Source of the DNA: Nocardioides sp.
GTDB lineage: Bacteria; Actinomycetota; Actinomycetes; Propionibacteriales; Nocardioidaceae
NCBI RefSeq assembly: GCF_029937575.1
Contig: NZ_JAPYPS010000001.1
Coordinates: 106,484 to 170,483 of the forward strand
Direction of reading: 5' to 3'
Length of the DNA stretch: 64,000 nt
This document shows, in pieces, positions 1-7,889 of the stretch. The notes below the pieces were generated by a model that was not told the DNA's origin, made no database searches, and worked only from the letters and a program-made list of their open reading frames with translations. The position numbers and the translations under genes are program-made. Numbering within the stretch: the first letter of the stretch is position 1; every line of letters begins with the position of its first letter.

Positions 1-323
1 AGGGCGAGGACGCGGTCACCGTCTACGAGATGCAGGGCGACCTGCGCTTCGCCGGTGCGGAGACCGTCGTACGAGCGATCGCCGCAGCCGACCACACGAC
101 CAAGCGGGTGGCCCTCGACCTCACCCGCGTCTACCGCCTGCACGACGTCGGCCGCCGGATGCTGCTCGAGTGCGTCCGGCGACTCGAGCTCGACGGACGC
201 GACGTGCTCGTCATCGACCCCGAGCGCACCCTGTCCGGCACCGCACGGACCGGGAAGGACCCCCTCGAGGTCGTCGACTCCCTCGACGCGGTCCTCAGCA
301 GGCCGACCCACCGGCTCGAGTGA
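1..323 (+). CDS. STAS-domain protein, C-terminal part (5' end outside window)
   Basis: The frame is open from the left edge (codons in phase with base 3) to the stop at 323, so this is the 3' end of a longer gene and the ATG at 30 is probably internal. The visible ~106 residues look like a STAS domain: a beta strand followed by GDLRFAGAE, then a helix, then the hydrophobic strand VALDLTRVYRLHD with the conserved D, and a second helix. STAS domains act in anti-sigma antagonists and sulfate permeases, and are appended to the C-terminus of actinobacterial glutaminases; the last is a plausible parent but cannot be shown here. The parent enzyme is unknown from this sequence. Confidence 0.6.
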   Translation, partial: GEDAVTVYEMQGDLRFAGAETVVRAIAAADHTTKRVALDLTRVYRLHDVGRRMLLECVRRLELDGRDVLVIDPERTLSGTARTGKDPLEVVDSLDAVLSRPTHRLE

Positions 324-370
324 CCCACGAGACGACGGAACCATCGGCAGCGTGGGACCGTCCAAGCGTG

Positions 371-1069
371 ATGCATCCGACCGAGCCGCCTCGCTCCACC
401 CCTGGAGACCCGCGTCGATCGGGTCATGGGCCCGCCCGACTGGCGGCCCTCTCGCTGGGCACGGTCCCGGTTGCCCTGGCGCTCCTGGGACTGCCCGCTT
501 GCGGAGTGGTGGGCTCGGGCCCCTCGACTGCCGAGGAGCCACGGATACACTCCGGCGAGCTCGAGGCTGCCTCGGGTCGGCCGTGCCCCGACGAACTGCC
601 CATCGGCGAGGATCCCTCCGGCCACGGCTTCGGCATCGACGAGGCCGCGGACGAGCTGCCCAGCCTGCTCGACCCCCGGCGCGCGTGGGTGTGCCGCTAC
701 GACAGCGTCGACATCGCCTCGACCACGAGCGGAGGCACCGAGTACGGCTGGCGTCTCGAGGGACGCCCGGCCCCGGTCGACGACGGCCTTCTGGACGGCC
801 TGCAGGACGCGCTCGCCGACCTGTCGGTGCCAGACGACCGCGACCGAGCCTGCCCCACCGACCTGGGGCCCCGGTGGATGGTCGTCCACGACCACGACGG
901 TGACCTCACCGCGGCCATCGTGGACGACTACGGCTGCCGCAGCGTACGCCTGACCGACGACCCCCACAGCACGCCGCCCGCAGCCGACGACCAGGAAGGG
1001 ACCGTCGCCGGCGTCCTCGACGGAGGGCAGGCGATCCTCGACGCTCTCGGCGTCGGCCGTGCGAGCTGA
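371..1069 (+). CDS. Putative secreted lipoprotein, function unknown
   Basis: A 232-residue protein with an N-terminal basic region (RRSGHGPAR), a hydrophobic stretch of about 20 residues and a lipobox LPAC, so it is predicted to be exported and lipid-anchored. The mature part is acidic and has four further cysteines in contexts CPDE, CRYD, CPTD and CRSV, which could form two disulfides outside the cell. A GTG directly before the ATG (368) is an equally possible start. No family recognised. It follows the STAS gene on the same strand by about 45 bp and may be co-transcribed. Confidence 0.6.
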   Translation: MHPTEPPRSTPGDPRRSGHGPARLAALSLGTVPVALALLGLPACGVVGSGPSTAEEPRIHSGELEAASGRPCPDELPIGEDPSGHGFGIDEAADELPSLLDPRRAWVCRYDSVDIASTTSGGTEYGWRLEGRPAPVDDGLLDGLQDALADLSVPDDRDRACPTDLGPRWMVVHDHDGDLTAAIVDDYGCRSVRLTDDPHSTPPAADDQEGTVAGVLDGGQAILDALGVGRAS

Positions 1070-1111
1070 TCCGACCCGCTCGACCGGACCGGCGGGGTGC
1101 CCGTGCCTGGC

Positions 1112-1372
1112 CTAGGCCCCGCCCTCGTCCTCCGGTGCACCCTCCACCGCGGGCCGGCCGACCTCGACCGCACCGGGCGCCCACCGCTCGAGAATGCGTT
1201 CAGCAGCGTCCCGCTGGGACGCCAGCATCCCCACCACGAACCGGCGGTCGTCCTCGTCGTGGAGCTCGGCCTCGATGCCTGAGCTCGTGAGCATCACGAC
1301 GGCCAGGCGTGCGTCGAAGGGATCGGCGACGTCGTAGACGCGCCTCTCCCCGTAGTCGTTCGGGGGCAGCAC
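1112..1372 (-). CDS. Small DUF2007-like protein
   Basis: About 86 residues from the GTG at 1372. The core reads VYDVADPFDARLAVVMLTSSGIEAELHDEDD followed by an amphipathic helix ending AERILERW. This resembles the DUF2007 (putative signal-transducing protein) fold, where a strand, an 'A..a..L...GI.a' helix and a second strand recur. Longer in-frame starts exist up to 1429, but that part runs through an inverted repeat and is unlikely to be coding. The gene is convergent with the lipoprotein gene at 371-1069 and lies downstream of tRNA-Ala on the same strand. Family assignment is by pattern only. Confidence 0.4.
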   Translation of the reverse strand: MLPPNDYGERRVYDVADPFDARLAVVMLTSSGIEAELHDEDDRRFVVGMLASQRDAAERILERWAPGAVEVGRPAVEGAPEDEGGA

Positions 1373-1411
1373 AGGACAGCTCGATCCGGTGAGGGGGGTG
1401 ATGCATCGGGC

Positions 1412-1451
1412 AGATGTCGAGGGCCGCATACCGACGCTGCCCTCGACATCT
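1412..1451. terminator. 13-bp perfect inverted repeat, possible terminator
   Basis: Arms AGATGTCGAGGGC (1412-1424) and its exact complement (1439-1451) with a 14-base loop. It lies about 140 bp past the 3' end of the minus-strand tRNA-Ala gene and just upstream of the DUF2007-like gene. There is no T run, so an intrinsic terminator is only one reading; it could be an RNA-processing hairpin. Confidence 0.4.
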
Positions 1452-1589
1452 CAACGAGCCGTCACGCCCGGAGTTGGGCACCCCGTCGGGGATGACCACT
1501 CGTGCCACCGACGTCCGCCGGGACAAGCCCGGGACCGGCAGCCCACCCTGACCCACCAGACGGTGAGCCGGCGGGTCGGCCTGGTTGGT

Positions 1590-1667
<78 letters not shown>

Positions 1668-1739
1668 AGTGCGCCGTCCGAGTGTCCGGGTGGCGCGGGC
1701 GAAACGTTAGCACCAGCCCGGCAGCCCGTCCGAATCGGA

Positions 1740-1789
1740 CGGTCGTGTGTCCGAGCACGGTGCGGGGACCGTCGTCAGGCACACGACCC
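1740..1789 (-). repeat. 50-bp palindromic repeat, copy A (inverted orientation)
   Basis: Ends are GGTCGTGTG (1741) and CACACGACC (to 1788), forming a long hairpin. Read on the minus strand it matches copies B, C and D elsewhere in this window (starts 13964, 45817, 45912) around GGTCGTGTGCCTGA and a central CGGTCC followed by GCACCG. It sits between tRNA-Ala and glpR, outside coding sequence. Confidence 0.7.
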
Positions 1790-1821
1790 GGTCGCGCCGG
1801 GTGGACCGAGGTGCGAGGCGG

Positions 1822-2724
1822 TCAGGAGCCCGACGCACGCCGACGCTCGGCCTCAGCGGCCCGCGTCTTGGCGCTGCGCTCGGCCTCGTCGGCCTCGCGG
1901 GCGAGCTCGGAGTCGGAGGCGAGGGGGCCGGAGGTCCATACACCGGTGGAGTCCAGGTCGATGGTGCGCACGGTGCGCTTGGCGGCCGGCTCCTTGGCGA
2001 CGTACGTCGGGAGGGTGACGGGCACCGGGTCCCAGTCGCCGGGGCGCTTGCTCGGCGCCTCGCTGGAGGACGGCTCCGGTTCGGCGGCGACAGCACCTGC
2101 TCCCGTCGGCACCACGAGGTCGGCCTCGACGTGGACGACGGCGATCTCCTCGGTGAGAGGGTCTTCGTCGTCGGCCTCCGCCGCGTCCCCGGAGAGCGGC
2201 GCGGCAGGTCGACGCACGAGGTCGTCCGAGGCACGCTCGGAGCGCACCATCAGGCGGCAAGCGACCAGCCAGGCGACCAGTAGCCCGACCGGGATGAAGG
2301 TGAACGCAGGGCGCACGTAGCCCAGGGCTGCGAGGGCGCCGACCACGGCGATTCCCAGCAGGATCGTGCAGACCACGCGCAGACGCCGCTGCGCGGCCCT
2401 TGCCGCCGCCGCTCGGCGGGCGCGGACCTGGCCGGGCGTCCACCTCGCAGCGGGCTCGGCCGGAGCCACCGACGTCTTCTCGACCGAGACCGAGACCGAC
2501 ACGGCGCTGTCGTCGGCAGACTCCGCGGTCTTGGCGCCGTTGACGACGAGCCGCGCGGTCGTGGAGTCGACAGGCTCGCGCCGGGCGAGCACCCGCAGCC
2601 GGTCCGAGAAGCCGTCGATCGAACGGCTGGCGGCGCTGTCCTCGTGCTGCTTGAGCGCCTTCGGGATCAGGTAGACGGCCCAGGCCACTGCCAGGGCGAC
2701 GAAGATCAGAGCACTCAGGTCCAC
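1822..2724 (-). CDS. glpR: GlpR / SepX-type membrane receptor of the gephyrin-like protein Glp
   Basis: A 300-residue membrane protein. An N-terminal transmembrane helix (LSALIFVALAVAWAVYLIP) is followed by a cytoplasmic segment, two closely spaced transmembrane helices around residues 115-160, and a long acidic, disordered tail. In Actinobacteria a protein of this layout, encoded beside moeA/glp, is the membrane receptor GlpR (SepX in Streptomyces), which recruits the MoeA-like Glp to the division septum. Here glp lies 1.8 kb away on the same strand with rimJ, mog and moaC between, which supports the assignment. The identification rests on topology and synteny, not on a catalytic motif. Confidence 0.75.
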   Translation of the reverse strand: MDLSALIFVALAVAWAVYLIPKALKQHEDSAASRSIDGFSDRLRVLARREPVDSTTARLVVNGAKTAESADDSAVSVSVSVEKTSVAPAEPAARWTPGQVRARRAAAARAAQRRLRVVCTILLGIAVVGALAALGYVRPAFTFIPVGLLVAWLVACRLMVRSERASDDLVRRPAAPLSGDAAEADDEDPLTEEIAVVHVEADLVVPTGAGAVAAEPEPSSSEAPSKRPGDWDPVPVTLPTYVAKEPAAKRTVRTIDLDSTGVWTSGPLASDSELAREADEAERSAKTRAAEAERRRASGS

Positions 2725-2827
2725 GGATGTGAGCGTAGGAGGGGTAGCGCAGGGTGAGTCGGATGTCTACCCGTGTGTCGCAAATTGCTGGTGTGATTGA
2801 TGGGGTTCGCGGTGTGCGACGCGGGGG

Positions 2828-3532
2828 TCAGGTCGCGGGGTCTCGAGGCTCATCGCTGGCGCTCCTCGCACCTCGACCACCGTCCGGGCTTCGTCGACGG
2901 CCTCGTTCCTCGGCCTGCTCAGCCTCCGGTCGACCGCCGGCCGGACTGACGAGGGACTCCTCGTATCGCTTGAGCAGCCCGAACGGCACGTCCTCCTTGG
3001 TGATCGCATAGAGGCGGTGGTCGCGCCAGTCGCCGTCGATGTGCAGGAAGCGCGGCGCGTAGCCGACCTCGGGGATCTCGAGCTTCTCCACGACGCGCAG
3101 CGAGTTGGAGTTCTCGGGACGGATGGCGATCTCGATGCGGTGCAGCCCGACGGCGAGGAAGCAGTGGTCGATGGCGAGGGCCACCGCGCGCGGCATCACG
3201 CCGTGGCCGGCGTACTCCCGGTCGAGCCAGTAGCCCACCGAGGCGAACTGGGCCGAGCCGCGCACGATGTTGTTCACGGTCAGCTGGCCGGCGAACGCGC
3301 CGTTGACCTCGACTGCGAACGGCAGTGTCGTGCCGGCCTTGGCGCTCCTGCTCAGACGACGGATCAGGGTCCGGAAGGTCACCGGCTTGGCGTCGGCGCC
3401 GGGAGGTGCGGTGGCGTCCCAGCGCGAGAGCCAGCCGGCGTTGCGGCGTCGTGCGTCACGCCAGGCGTCGACGTCGGAGGCTTTGAGGGGCCGCAGGGTC
3501 ACCTTCGGCGCGGTGCCCGACGAGAGCACCAC
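2828..3532 (-). CDS. GNAT N-acetyltransferase, RimJ/RimL type
   Basis: 234 residues. The GNAT core includes the N-terminal strand VTLRPLKASDVDAWRDAR, a middle segment SVGYWLDREYAGHGVMPRA with the acetyl-CoA binding turn (normally Q/RxxGxG/A, here REYAGHG), and the C-terminal HRIEIAIRPENSNSLRVVEKL typical of RimJ-type enzymes that acetylate protein N-termini. The last ~40 residues are charged and low-complexity and are probably a disordered tail. It sits between glpR and mog in the same direction, the position of rimJ in the mycobacterial glp locus. Substrate unknown. Confidence 0.8.
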   Translation of the reverse strand: MVLSSGTAPKVTLRPLKASDVDAWRDARRRNAGWLSRWDATAPPGADAKPVTFRTLIRRLSRSAKAGTTLPFAVEVNGAFAGQLTVNNIVRGSAQFASVGYWLDREYAGHGVMPRAVALAIDHCFLAVGLHRIEIAIRPENSNSLRVVEKLEIPEVGYAPRFLHIDGDWRDHRLYAITKEDVPFGLLKRYEESLVSPAGGRPEAEQAEERGRRRSPDGGRGARSASDEPRDPAT

Positions 3533-3558
3533 CGGCCATCCCCTGGCCCGGCCCGCAC

Positions 3559-4044
3559 TCAGTGGTCACTCCCCACGATCTGCTCCACGGCGTGCACGAG
3601 GAGCGGTCGCAGGACCGACAGACCGTCCTTCACCCCGCCCCGCGAGCCGGGGAGGTTGACGACCAGGCACGAGCCGGCGACGCCGGCCAGCCCGCGCGAG
3701 AGGGCAGCGGTCGGGATCCCGGCCACGACGCCGGCGGCCCGGATGGCCTCGGCGATCCCGGGCACCTCGCGCTCGAGCAGCGGTCGGGTCTGCTCGGGGG
3801 TCTGGTCGGTGGGCGTGAGGCCCGTGCCGCCCGTCGTCAGCACCACGCGCGCACCGCCCTCGACAGCGGCGGCGATGGCCGCGCCCACCGGAGGGCCGTC
3901 GGGCACGACGGACGGAGCGCCCACCGTGAAGCCGAGGTCGCGCAGCGCCTCGACGATCAGCGGACCGGTCTCGTCGGCGTACACGCCCGCCGCAGCCCGG
4001 TTGGAGGCGACGACGACCTCGGCGCGACCGTGCGACTCAGTCAT
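3559..4044 (-). CDS. mog: MogA/MoaB-family molybdopterin adenylyltransferase
   Basis: 161 residues. The molybdopterin-binding fold is recognisable from VVVASNRAAAGVYADETGP, the TTGGTGLTPTDQTPEQT loop that binds the pterin phosphate, and the late LPGSRGGVKDGL segment. Proteins of this family adenylylate molybdopterin before molybdate insertion by MoeA. The start is placed at the ATG at 4044, which overlaps the end of moaC by 8 bp, indicating translational coupling; a longer in-frame start would overlap moaC more deeply. Confidence 0.88.
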   Translation of the reverse strand: MTESHGRAEVVVASNRAAAGVYADETGPLIVEALRDLGFTVGAPSVVPDGPPVGAAIAAAVEGGARVVLTTGGTGLTPTDQTPEQTRPLLEREVPGIAEAIRAAGVVAGIPTAALSRGLAGVAGSCLVVNLPGSRGGVKDGLSVLRPLLVHAVEQIVGSDH

Positions 4045-4546
4045 CCGCCACTCCGGCGCCCGGTCGCACGAAGTCCCCGGACTTGCCACCCGTCTTGGTC
4101 TCCACGCGGATGTCGGTGATCACCGCGGCCTTGTCGACCGCCTTGACCATGTCGACGACCGTGAGCGCTGCGATCGAGACGGCGGTCAAGGCCTCCATCT
4201 CGACGCCCGTGCGGTCGGTGGTGCGGACCTGGGCGGTGATCGCGACCGACGAGTCCTCGACGACGAGGTCCACCGAGACCGCGGACAGGGAGAGCGGGTG
4301 GCACAGCGGGATCAGCGAAGGCGTCTGCTTGGCGCCCATGATCCCGGCCAGGCGCGCGACGGCGAGGGTGTCGCCCTTCGGCACGCCGGCACCGCGCAAG
4401 AGGTCGACGACGGCCGCGGAGACGTGCACCCGCCCCGAGGCAGTCGCGGTGCGCGCGGTCACGGACTTGGCCGAGACGTCGACCATGTGTGCCGCGCCCC
4501 GCTCGTCGACGTGGGTCAGCCTCGATTGCTCGACAGGTTCGCTCAT
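4037..4546 (-). CDS. moaC: Cyclic pyranopterin monophosphate synthase MoaC
   Basis: 169 residues, the usual size. Family signatures are present: KQTPSLIPLCHPL, GVEMEALTAVS and KTGGKSG. MoaC converts the MoaA product (cyclic 7,8-dihydro-GTP derivative) to cyclic pyranopterin monophosphate, an early molybdenum cofactor step. It starts 5 bp after the glp stop and overlaps mog, so glp-moaC-mog are one transcript. MoaA, MoaD and MoaE are not in the window. Confidence 0.95.
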   Translation of the reverse strand: MSEPVEQSRLTHVDERGAAHMVDVSAKSVTARTATASGRVHVSAAVVDLLRGAGVPKGDTLAVARLAGIMGAKQTPSLIPLCHPLSLSAVSVDLVVEDSSVAITAQVRTTDRTGVEMEALTAVSIAALTVVDMVKAVDKAAVITDIRVETKTGGKSGDFVRPGAGVADD

Positions 4547-4551
4547 GGGTC

Positions 4552-5817
4552 TCAGTCCTGGTCCAGGCGGATCACGGTGACCCGCTCGCCGGCGGCGATC
4601 TCGGTCACGTCCTCCGGTACGACGATCAACGCGTCGGAGGCAGCCAGGTCACCCACGAGGTGCGAGCCCGACCCTCCGACCGGCTCGACCTCGGCAACGC
4701 TGGCCCCGTCGGAGTCCAGGGTGAGCACCCCACGCAGGAACTGGCGCCGGCCACGAGGCGACCCCACGCGATGGGTGAGTCGCGCGGTCACCGGTTGCCG
4801 GGACTCGGGCGTGATGCCCATCATCCGACGCAGCGCAGGACGCACGAAGGTCTCGAAGGAGAGGTAGGCCGAGACCGGGTTGCCCGGCAGCGCGAAGAAC
4901 GGCACCGCCTGGTCGGCACGGCCCCCCGAGCGGGGGCTCAGGGTGCCGAAGCCCTGCGGCTTGCCGGGCTGCATCGCGACCGGGCCGAACCACACCGATC
5001 CCAGCGGGGTCAGCGCTTCCTTGACGACGTCGAAGTCGCCCATCGAGATCCCGCCCGAGGTGACCACGGCGTCGGCGCGGCCGAGCTGGTCGTCGAGTGC
5101 GTCCAGCAAGGCTGCGGGCTCGTCGGGGATCAGTCCCACGCGGTAGGGCACCGCACCCGCGCGGCGAGCGGCCGCGGCGAGCAGGAAGGAGTTGCCGTCG
5201 TAGATCGAGTCGTCGCCCAGCTCTGCGCCGGGCTCGCGCAGCTCCGAGCCGGTCGAGACGATCACGACGCGAGGGCGCGGGCGCACCCGGACGCTCGCCC
5301 GCCCCAACGAGGCCAGCAGCCCCAGGTGGCGCGGACCGAGCGTCGTACCGGCCTCGACGAGCAGGTCGCCGACGGCGACGTCCTCGCCGGCGTAGCGCAG
5401 GTGTTGCCCGGGGCTCGGTGCCTGGGCGATCCAGACGTCCTTGGCCCCGCGGTCGGTCCACTCGTAGGGCACGACGCTGTCGGCCCCGGGCGGCACCGGG
5501 GCGCCGGTCATGATCTTGGCCGCGGTGCCCGCGGGCAACGAGGTCACCGGACGGGCGGACTGACCCGCGCCGATCTCACCGATGACCGGCAGCTTGACCG
5601 GCGACTCGTCGGTCGCCGTGGCCACGTCGGCCTGCCGTACGGCGTACCCGTCCATCGCGGAGTTGTCGAAGCGCGGCAGCTGGATCGGCGCCACGACGTC
5701 CTCGGCGGCAGCCAGGTCGAGGGCGTCCAGGAGCGGCAGCTGCAGGGCGGGCAGCGGCGTCATGGCCGTCAGGATCGCCGCGAGGTGCTCGTCGACCGAG
5801 CGCAGTCCCCCGCTCAT
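4552..5817 (-). CDS. glp: Gephyrin-like molybdotransferase Glp (MoeA family)
   Basis: 421 residues with the full MoeA layout: N-terminal RFDNSAMDGYAVR, AGQ...AKIMTGAPVP, then the MPT-binding domain VSTGSEL, YDGNSFLL, TSGGISMGDFDVVK and LPGNPVSAYLSFE, then a beta-barrel C-terminal domain. MoeA inserts molybdate into adenylylated molybdopterin; in Corynebacterium the orthologue Glp also binds FtsZ and the membrane receptor GlpR. The conserved neighbourhood (UDP-glucose pyrophosphorylase before it, rimJ and glpR after it) argues that this is Glp rather than a generic second MoeA. Glp and MoeA1 are names used for the same orthologue. Confidence 0.85.
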   Translation of the reverse strand: MSGGLRSVDEHLAAILTAMTPLPALQLPLLDALDLAAAEDVVAPIQLPRFDNSAMDGYAVRQADVATATDESPVKLPVIGEIGAGQSARPVTSLPAGTAAKIMTGAPVPPGADSVVPYEWTDRGAKDVWIAQAPSPGQHLRYAGEDVAVGDLLVEAGTTLGPRHLGLLASLGRASVRVRPRPRVVIVSTGSELREPGAELGDDSIYDGNSFLLAAAARRAGAVPYRVGLIPDEPAALLDALDDQLGRADAVVTSGGISMGDFDVVKEALTPLGSVWFGPVAMQPGKPQGFGTLSPRSGGRADQAVPFFALPGNPVSAYLSFETFVRPALRRMMGITPESRQPVTARLTHRVGSPRGRRQFLRGVLTLDSDGASVAEVEPVGGSGSHLVGDLAASDALIVVPEDVTEIAAGERVTVIRLDQD

Positions 5818-5824
5818 GAGCGGC

Positions 5825-7213
5825 TCACGCGTCGGCGTCGCCGTGCAGCACCGCGCCCTGGTCGACCCGCTCGGCGTCGGCCGAGTCGAGCGCGACGTCG
5901 CCGACGACCTGGACGTCGCGGCCGAACGTGTAGTCCCCCACGACCCGCAGCGAGCTGGCCTTGGCCAGCGACGGGGCTCCCTCGGGGAAGCGCTTGTCGA
6001 ACTCGCCCACGAGCTTGTAGTAGTCGCTGTCGAGGTCGATGAAGGGCACGTCGGTGGCGACCTGGTCGAGCACGAAGTCGCTGCCGACCTGGTAGACGTC
6101 CGAGCGCAGCACCAGCAGGTCGTTGGTGGTCTTGACCGGCACGAAGCGGTCGCGGCCGACCTCGATCAGCGCCGAGCCGTCGAAGACCTCGATCGCCGCA
6201 CCCATCGCGGTCTCGACCTGGATCACCTCGGGGGTCGAGGGGTCGCCCGGGTCGACGTGCTTGGTGTTCTTGATCAGCGGCAGCCCGAGGATCCCCTGGC
6301 GTACGTCGAGGGCCTGCTTCATCGCATCGAGGTCGAACCACAGGTTGTTGGTCGAGCAGTACCGGTGCCGGTCGAGGTCCGCCAGCGCCTCGGCGTCCTC
6401 CTTCGGGGTCTGGGCCGACTCGCGCAGCACGATCCGCCCGTCGCTCTTGCGGCGTGCGAAGTGGCCGCCCTTGCGGTCCGAGGGAGTACGGCGCACCGCC
6501 TCGATCGCGAACGGCGCTCCGCTCGCGGCGAACCACCCGGCGACCTGGGGGTCGGGCACCGCACCCAGGTTGTCGGAGTTGGAGATGAACACGTGCCGGA
6601 AGCCGCGCTCGATCAGCAGGTCGAGCAGGCCGGTGCCGCGCAGGGCGGTGTAGACGTCGCCGTGGCCCGGCGGACACCACTCGAGGTCAGGATCCTTGGG
6701 ATAGCTCACCGGCATCAGGTCGGCGGCCAGCAGCTTGGGCTCCTTGTTCTGCAGGAACTCCAGCGGCAGCCCGTCGACCGGGAGGTCCTCGTAGCGCGCC
6801 AGGGCGGCCATCGTGTCGGCCGAGGTGCGGAAGGAGTTCATGAACATCAGCGGGAGCGTCGCGTCGTGCTCCTTGCGCAGGTGCAGGACCTGGCGGGCGA
6901 TGATGTCGAGGAAGGACAGTCCGCGCCGCACGCACAGCAGGGACTTGGCCCGCTCCATGCCCATCGAGGTCCCGAGCCCGCCGTTGAGCTTGATGACGGC
7001 GGTGTGGCGGATCGCCTCGGCGGCGACGTCGGGATCGACCTCGACGTCGGCCAGGCTGGGCATGTCGACCGGGTCGATCGTGGACTCCGGCACCATGCCG
7101 GTCTCCCCGTGCTCGAGGAGCCGGTAGTAGTGCGCGAAGGTGTCGATCGCGACCTCGTCGACGCCGGCGTCGGCCATCTTGTCGCGGGCCTTGTGCAGTC
7201 CAGGGCTACCCAT
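5825..7213 (-). CDS. UTP--glucose-1-phosphate uridylyltransferase, UDPGP (eukaryote-like) family
   Basis: 462 residues from the ATG at 7213. The signature VIKLNGGLGTSMG with NSFRTSADT, the sugar-nucleotide loop FISNSDNLGA and the late NTKH and VKTTNDLLVLRSDVY place it in the UDPGP family (Pfam UDPGP) that makes UDP-glucose from UTP and glucose-1-phosphate. It is not the shorter bacterial GalU type that occupies this position in mycobacteria. It is divergent from the 5-FCL gene with about 23 bp between starts and is followed by glp after 7 bp. Confidence 0.9.
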   Translation of the reverse strand: MGSPGLHKARDKMADAGVDEVAIDTFAHYYRLLEHGETGMVPESTIDPVDMPSLADVEVDPDVAAEAIRHTAVIKLNGGLGTSMGMERAKSLLCVRRGLSFLDIIARQVLHLRKEHDATLPLMFMNSFRTSADTMAALARYEDLPVDGLPLEFLQNKEPKLLAADLMPVSYPKDPDLEWCPPGHGDVYTALRGTGLLDLLIERGFRHVFISNSDNLGAVPDPQVAGWFAASGAPFAIEAVRRTPSDRKGGHFARRKSDGRIVLRESAQTPKEDAEALADLDRHRYCSTNNLWFDLDAMKQALDVRQGILGLPLIKNTKHVDPGDPSTPEVIQVETAMGAAIEVFDGSALIEVGRDRFVPVKTTNDLLVLRSDVYQVGSDFVLDQVATDVPFIDLDSDYYKLVGEFDKRFPEGAPSLAKASSLRVVGDYTFGRDVQVVGDVALDSADAERVDQGAVLHGDADA

Positions 7214-7236
7214 GCTCACGATCGTAGGCTTCTCGC

Positions 7237-7866
7237 GTGGCCACGTCACAACCACCCGCCAACCCGTCCGAACCGCCCCCCGATCCGACGCCCGGCGCCG
7301 GGCCGGCCAAGCTCGCCCTGCGCGACCAGCTGACCACCGCTCGGAAGCGACTGTCGGTGGCCGAGCTCGGCGTCTACTCCCGCGGCCTCGCCGGCCACCT
7401 CCTCGCCGCGCCGGAGCTGACGGGCGCCGCCACGGTGGCGGCGTACGTCTCGATCGGCAGCGAGCCTGGCACCTCCTGGCTGCTCGACGGCCTGGCCCGG
7501 CGCGGGACGCGGGTGCTGCTCCCCGTGCTGCTGCCCGACGGCGACCTCGACTGGGCGCCGTACGGCGGCGACGACGCCTTGGCGAGCGGGCGGCTCGGGC
7601 TCCTCGAGCCCGCCGGGGAGCGTCTGGGGGTCGAGGCGATCGCCGGTGCCGACGCGGTGCTGGTGCCGGGACTGGCGGTCTCGCCCACGGGGACGCGGAT
7701 CGGCCGGGGCGGCGGCTCCTACGACCGTGCGCTGGCCCGGGTGCCGGTCGGGACGTTCACCTGCGTCCTGCTGTACGACGACGAGGTCGGCCGCGACGTA
7801 CCGACCGAGCCGCACGACCGCGCCGTGGGCGCCGTCGCGACGCCGTCCGGGATCCGTCGCTTCTGA
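7237..7866 (+). CDS. 5-formyltetrahydrofolate cyclo-ligase
   Basis: 209 residues, GTG start at 7237. N-terminal LRDQLTTARKRLS contains the basic ATP-binding stretch, and GTRIGRGGGSYDRAL is the hallmark loop of 5-FCL, which makes 5,10-methenyl-THF from 5-formyl-THF using ATP. The first ~25 residues are proline-rich and family members often begin near residue 27, so a later start is possible. In mycobacteria the same gene is divergent from galU, as here from the UDPGP gene. Confidence 0.88.
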   Translation: MATSQPPANPSEPPPDPTPGAGPAKLALRDQLTTARKRLSVAELGVYSRGLAGHLLAAPELTGAATVAAYVSIGSEPGTSWLLDGLARRGTRVLLPVLLPDGDLDWAPYGGDDALASGRLGLLEPAGERLGVEAIAGADAVLVPGLAVSPTGTRIGRGGGSYDRALARVPVGTFTCVLLYDDEVGRDVPTEPHDRAVGAVATPSGIRRF

Positions 7867-7889
7867 GTCGTCGCAGGGAAGACGCTTCC

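Noticed and set aside
3017..6042. Long plus-strand frames opposite rimJ, mog, moaC and glp
   Set aside because: They are antisense shadows; the minus-strand genes have full family motifs and overlaps.
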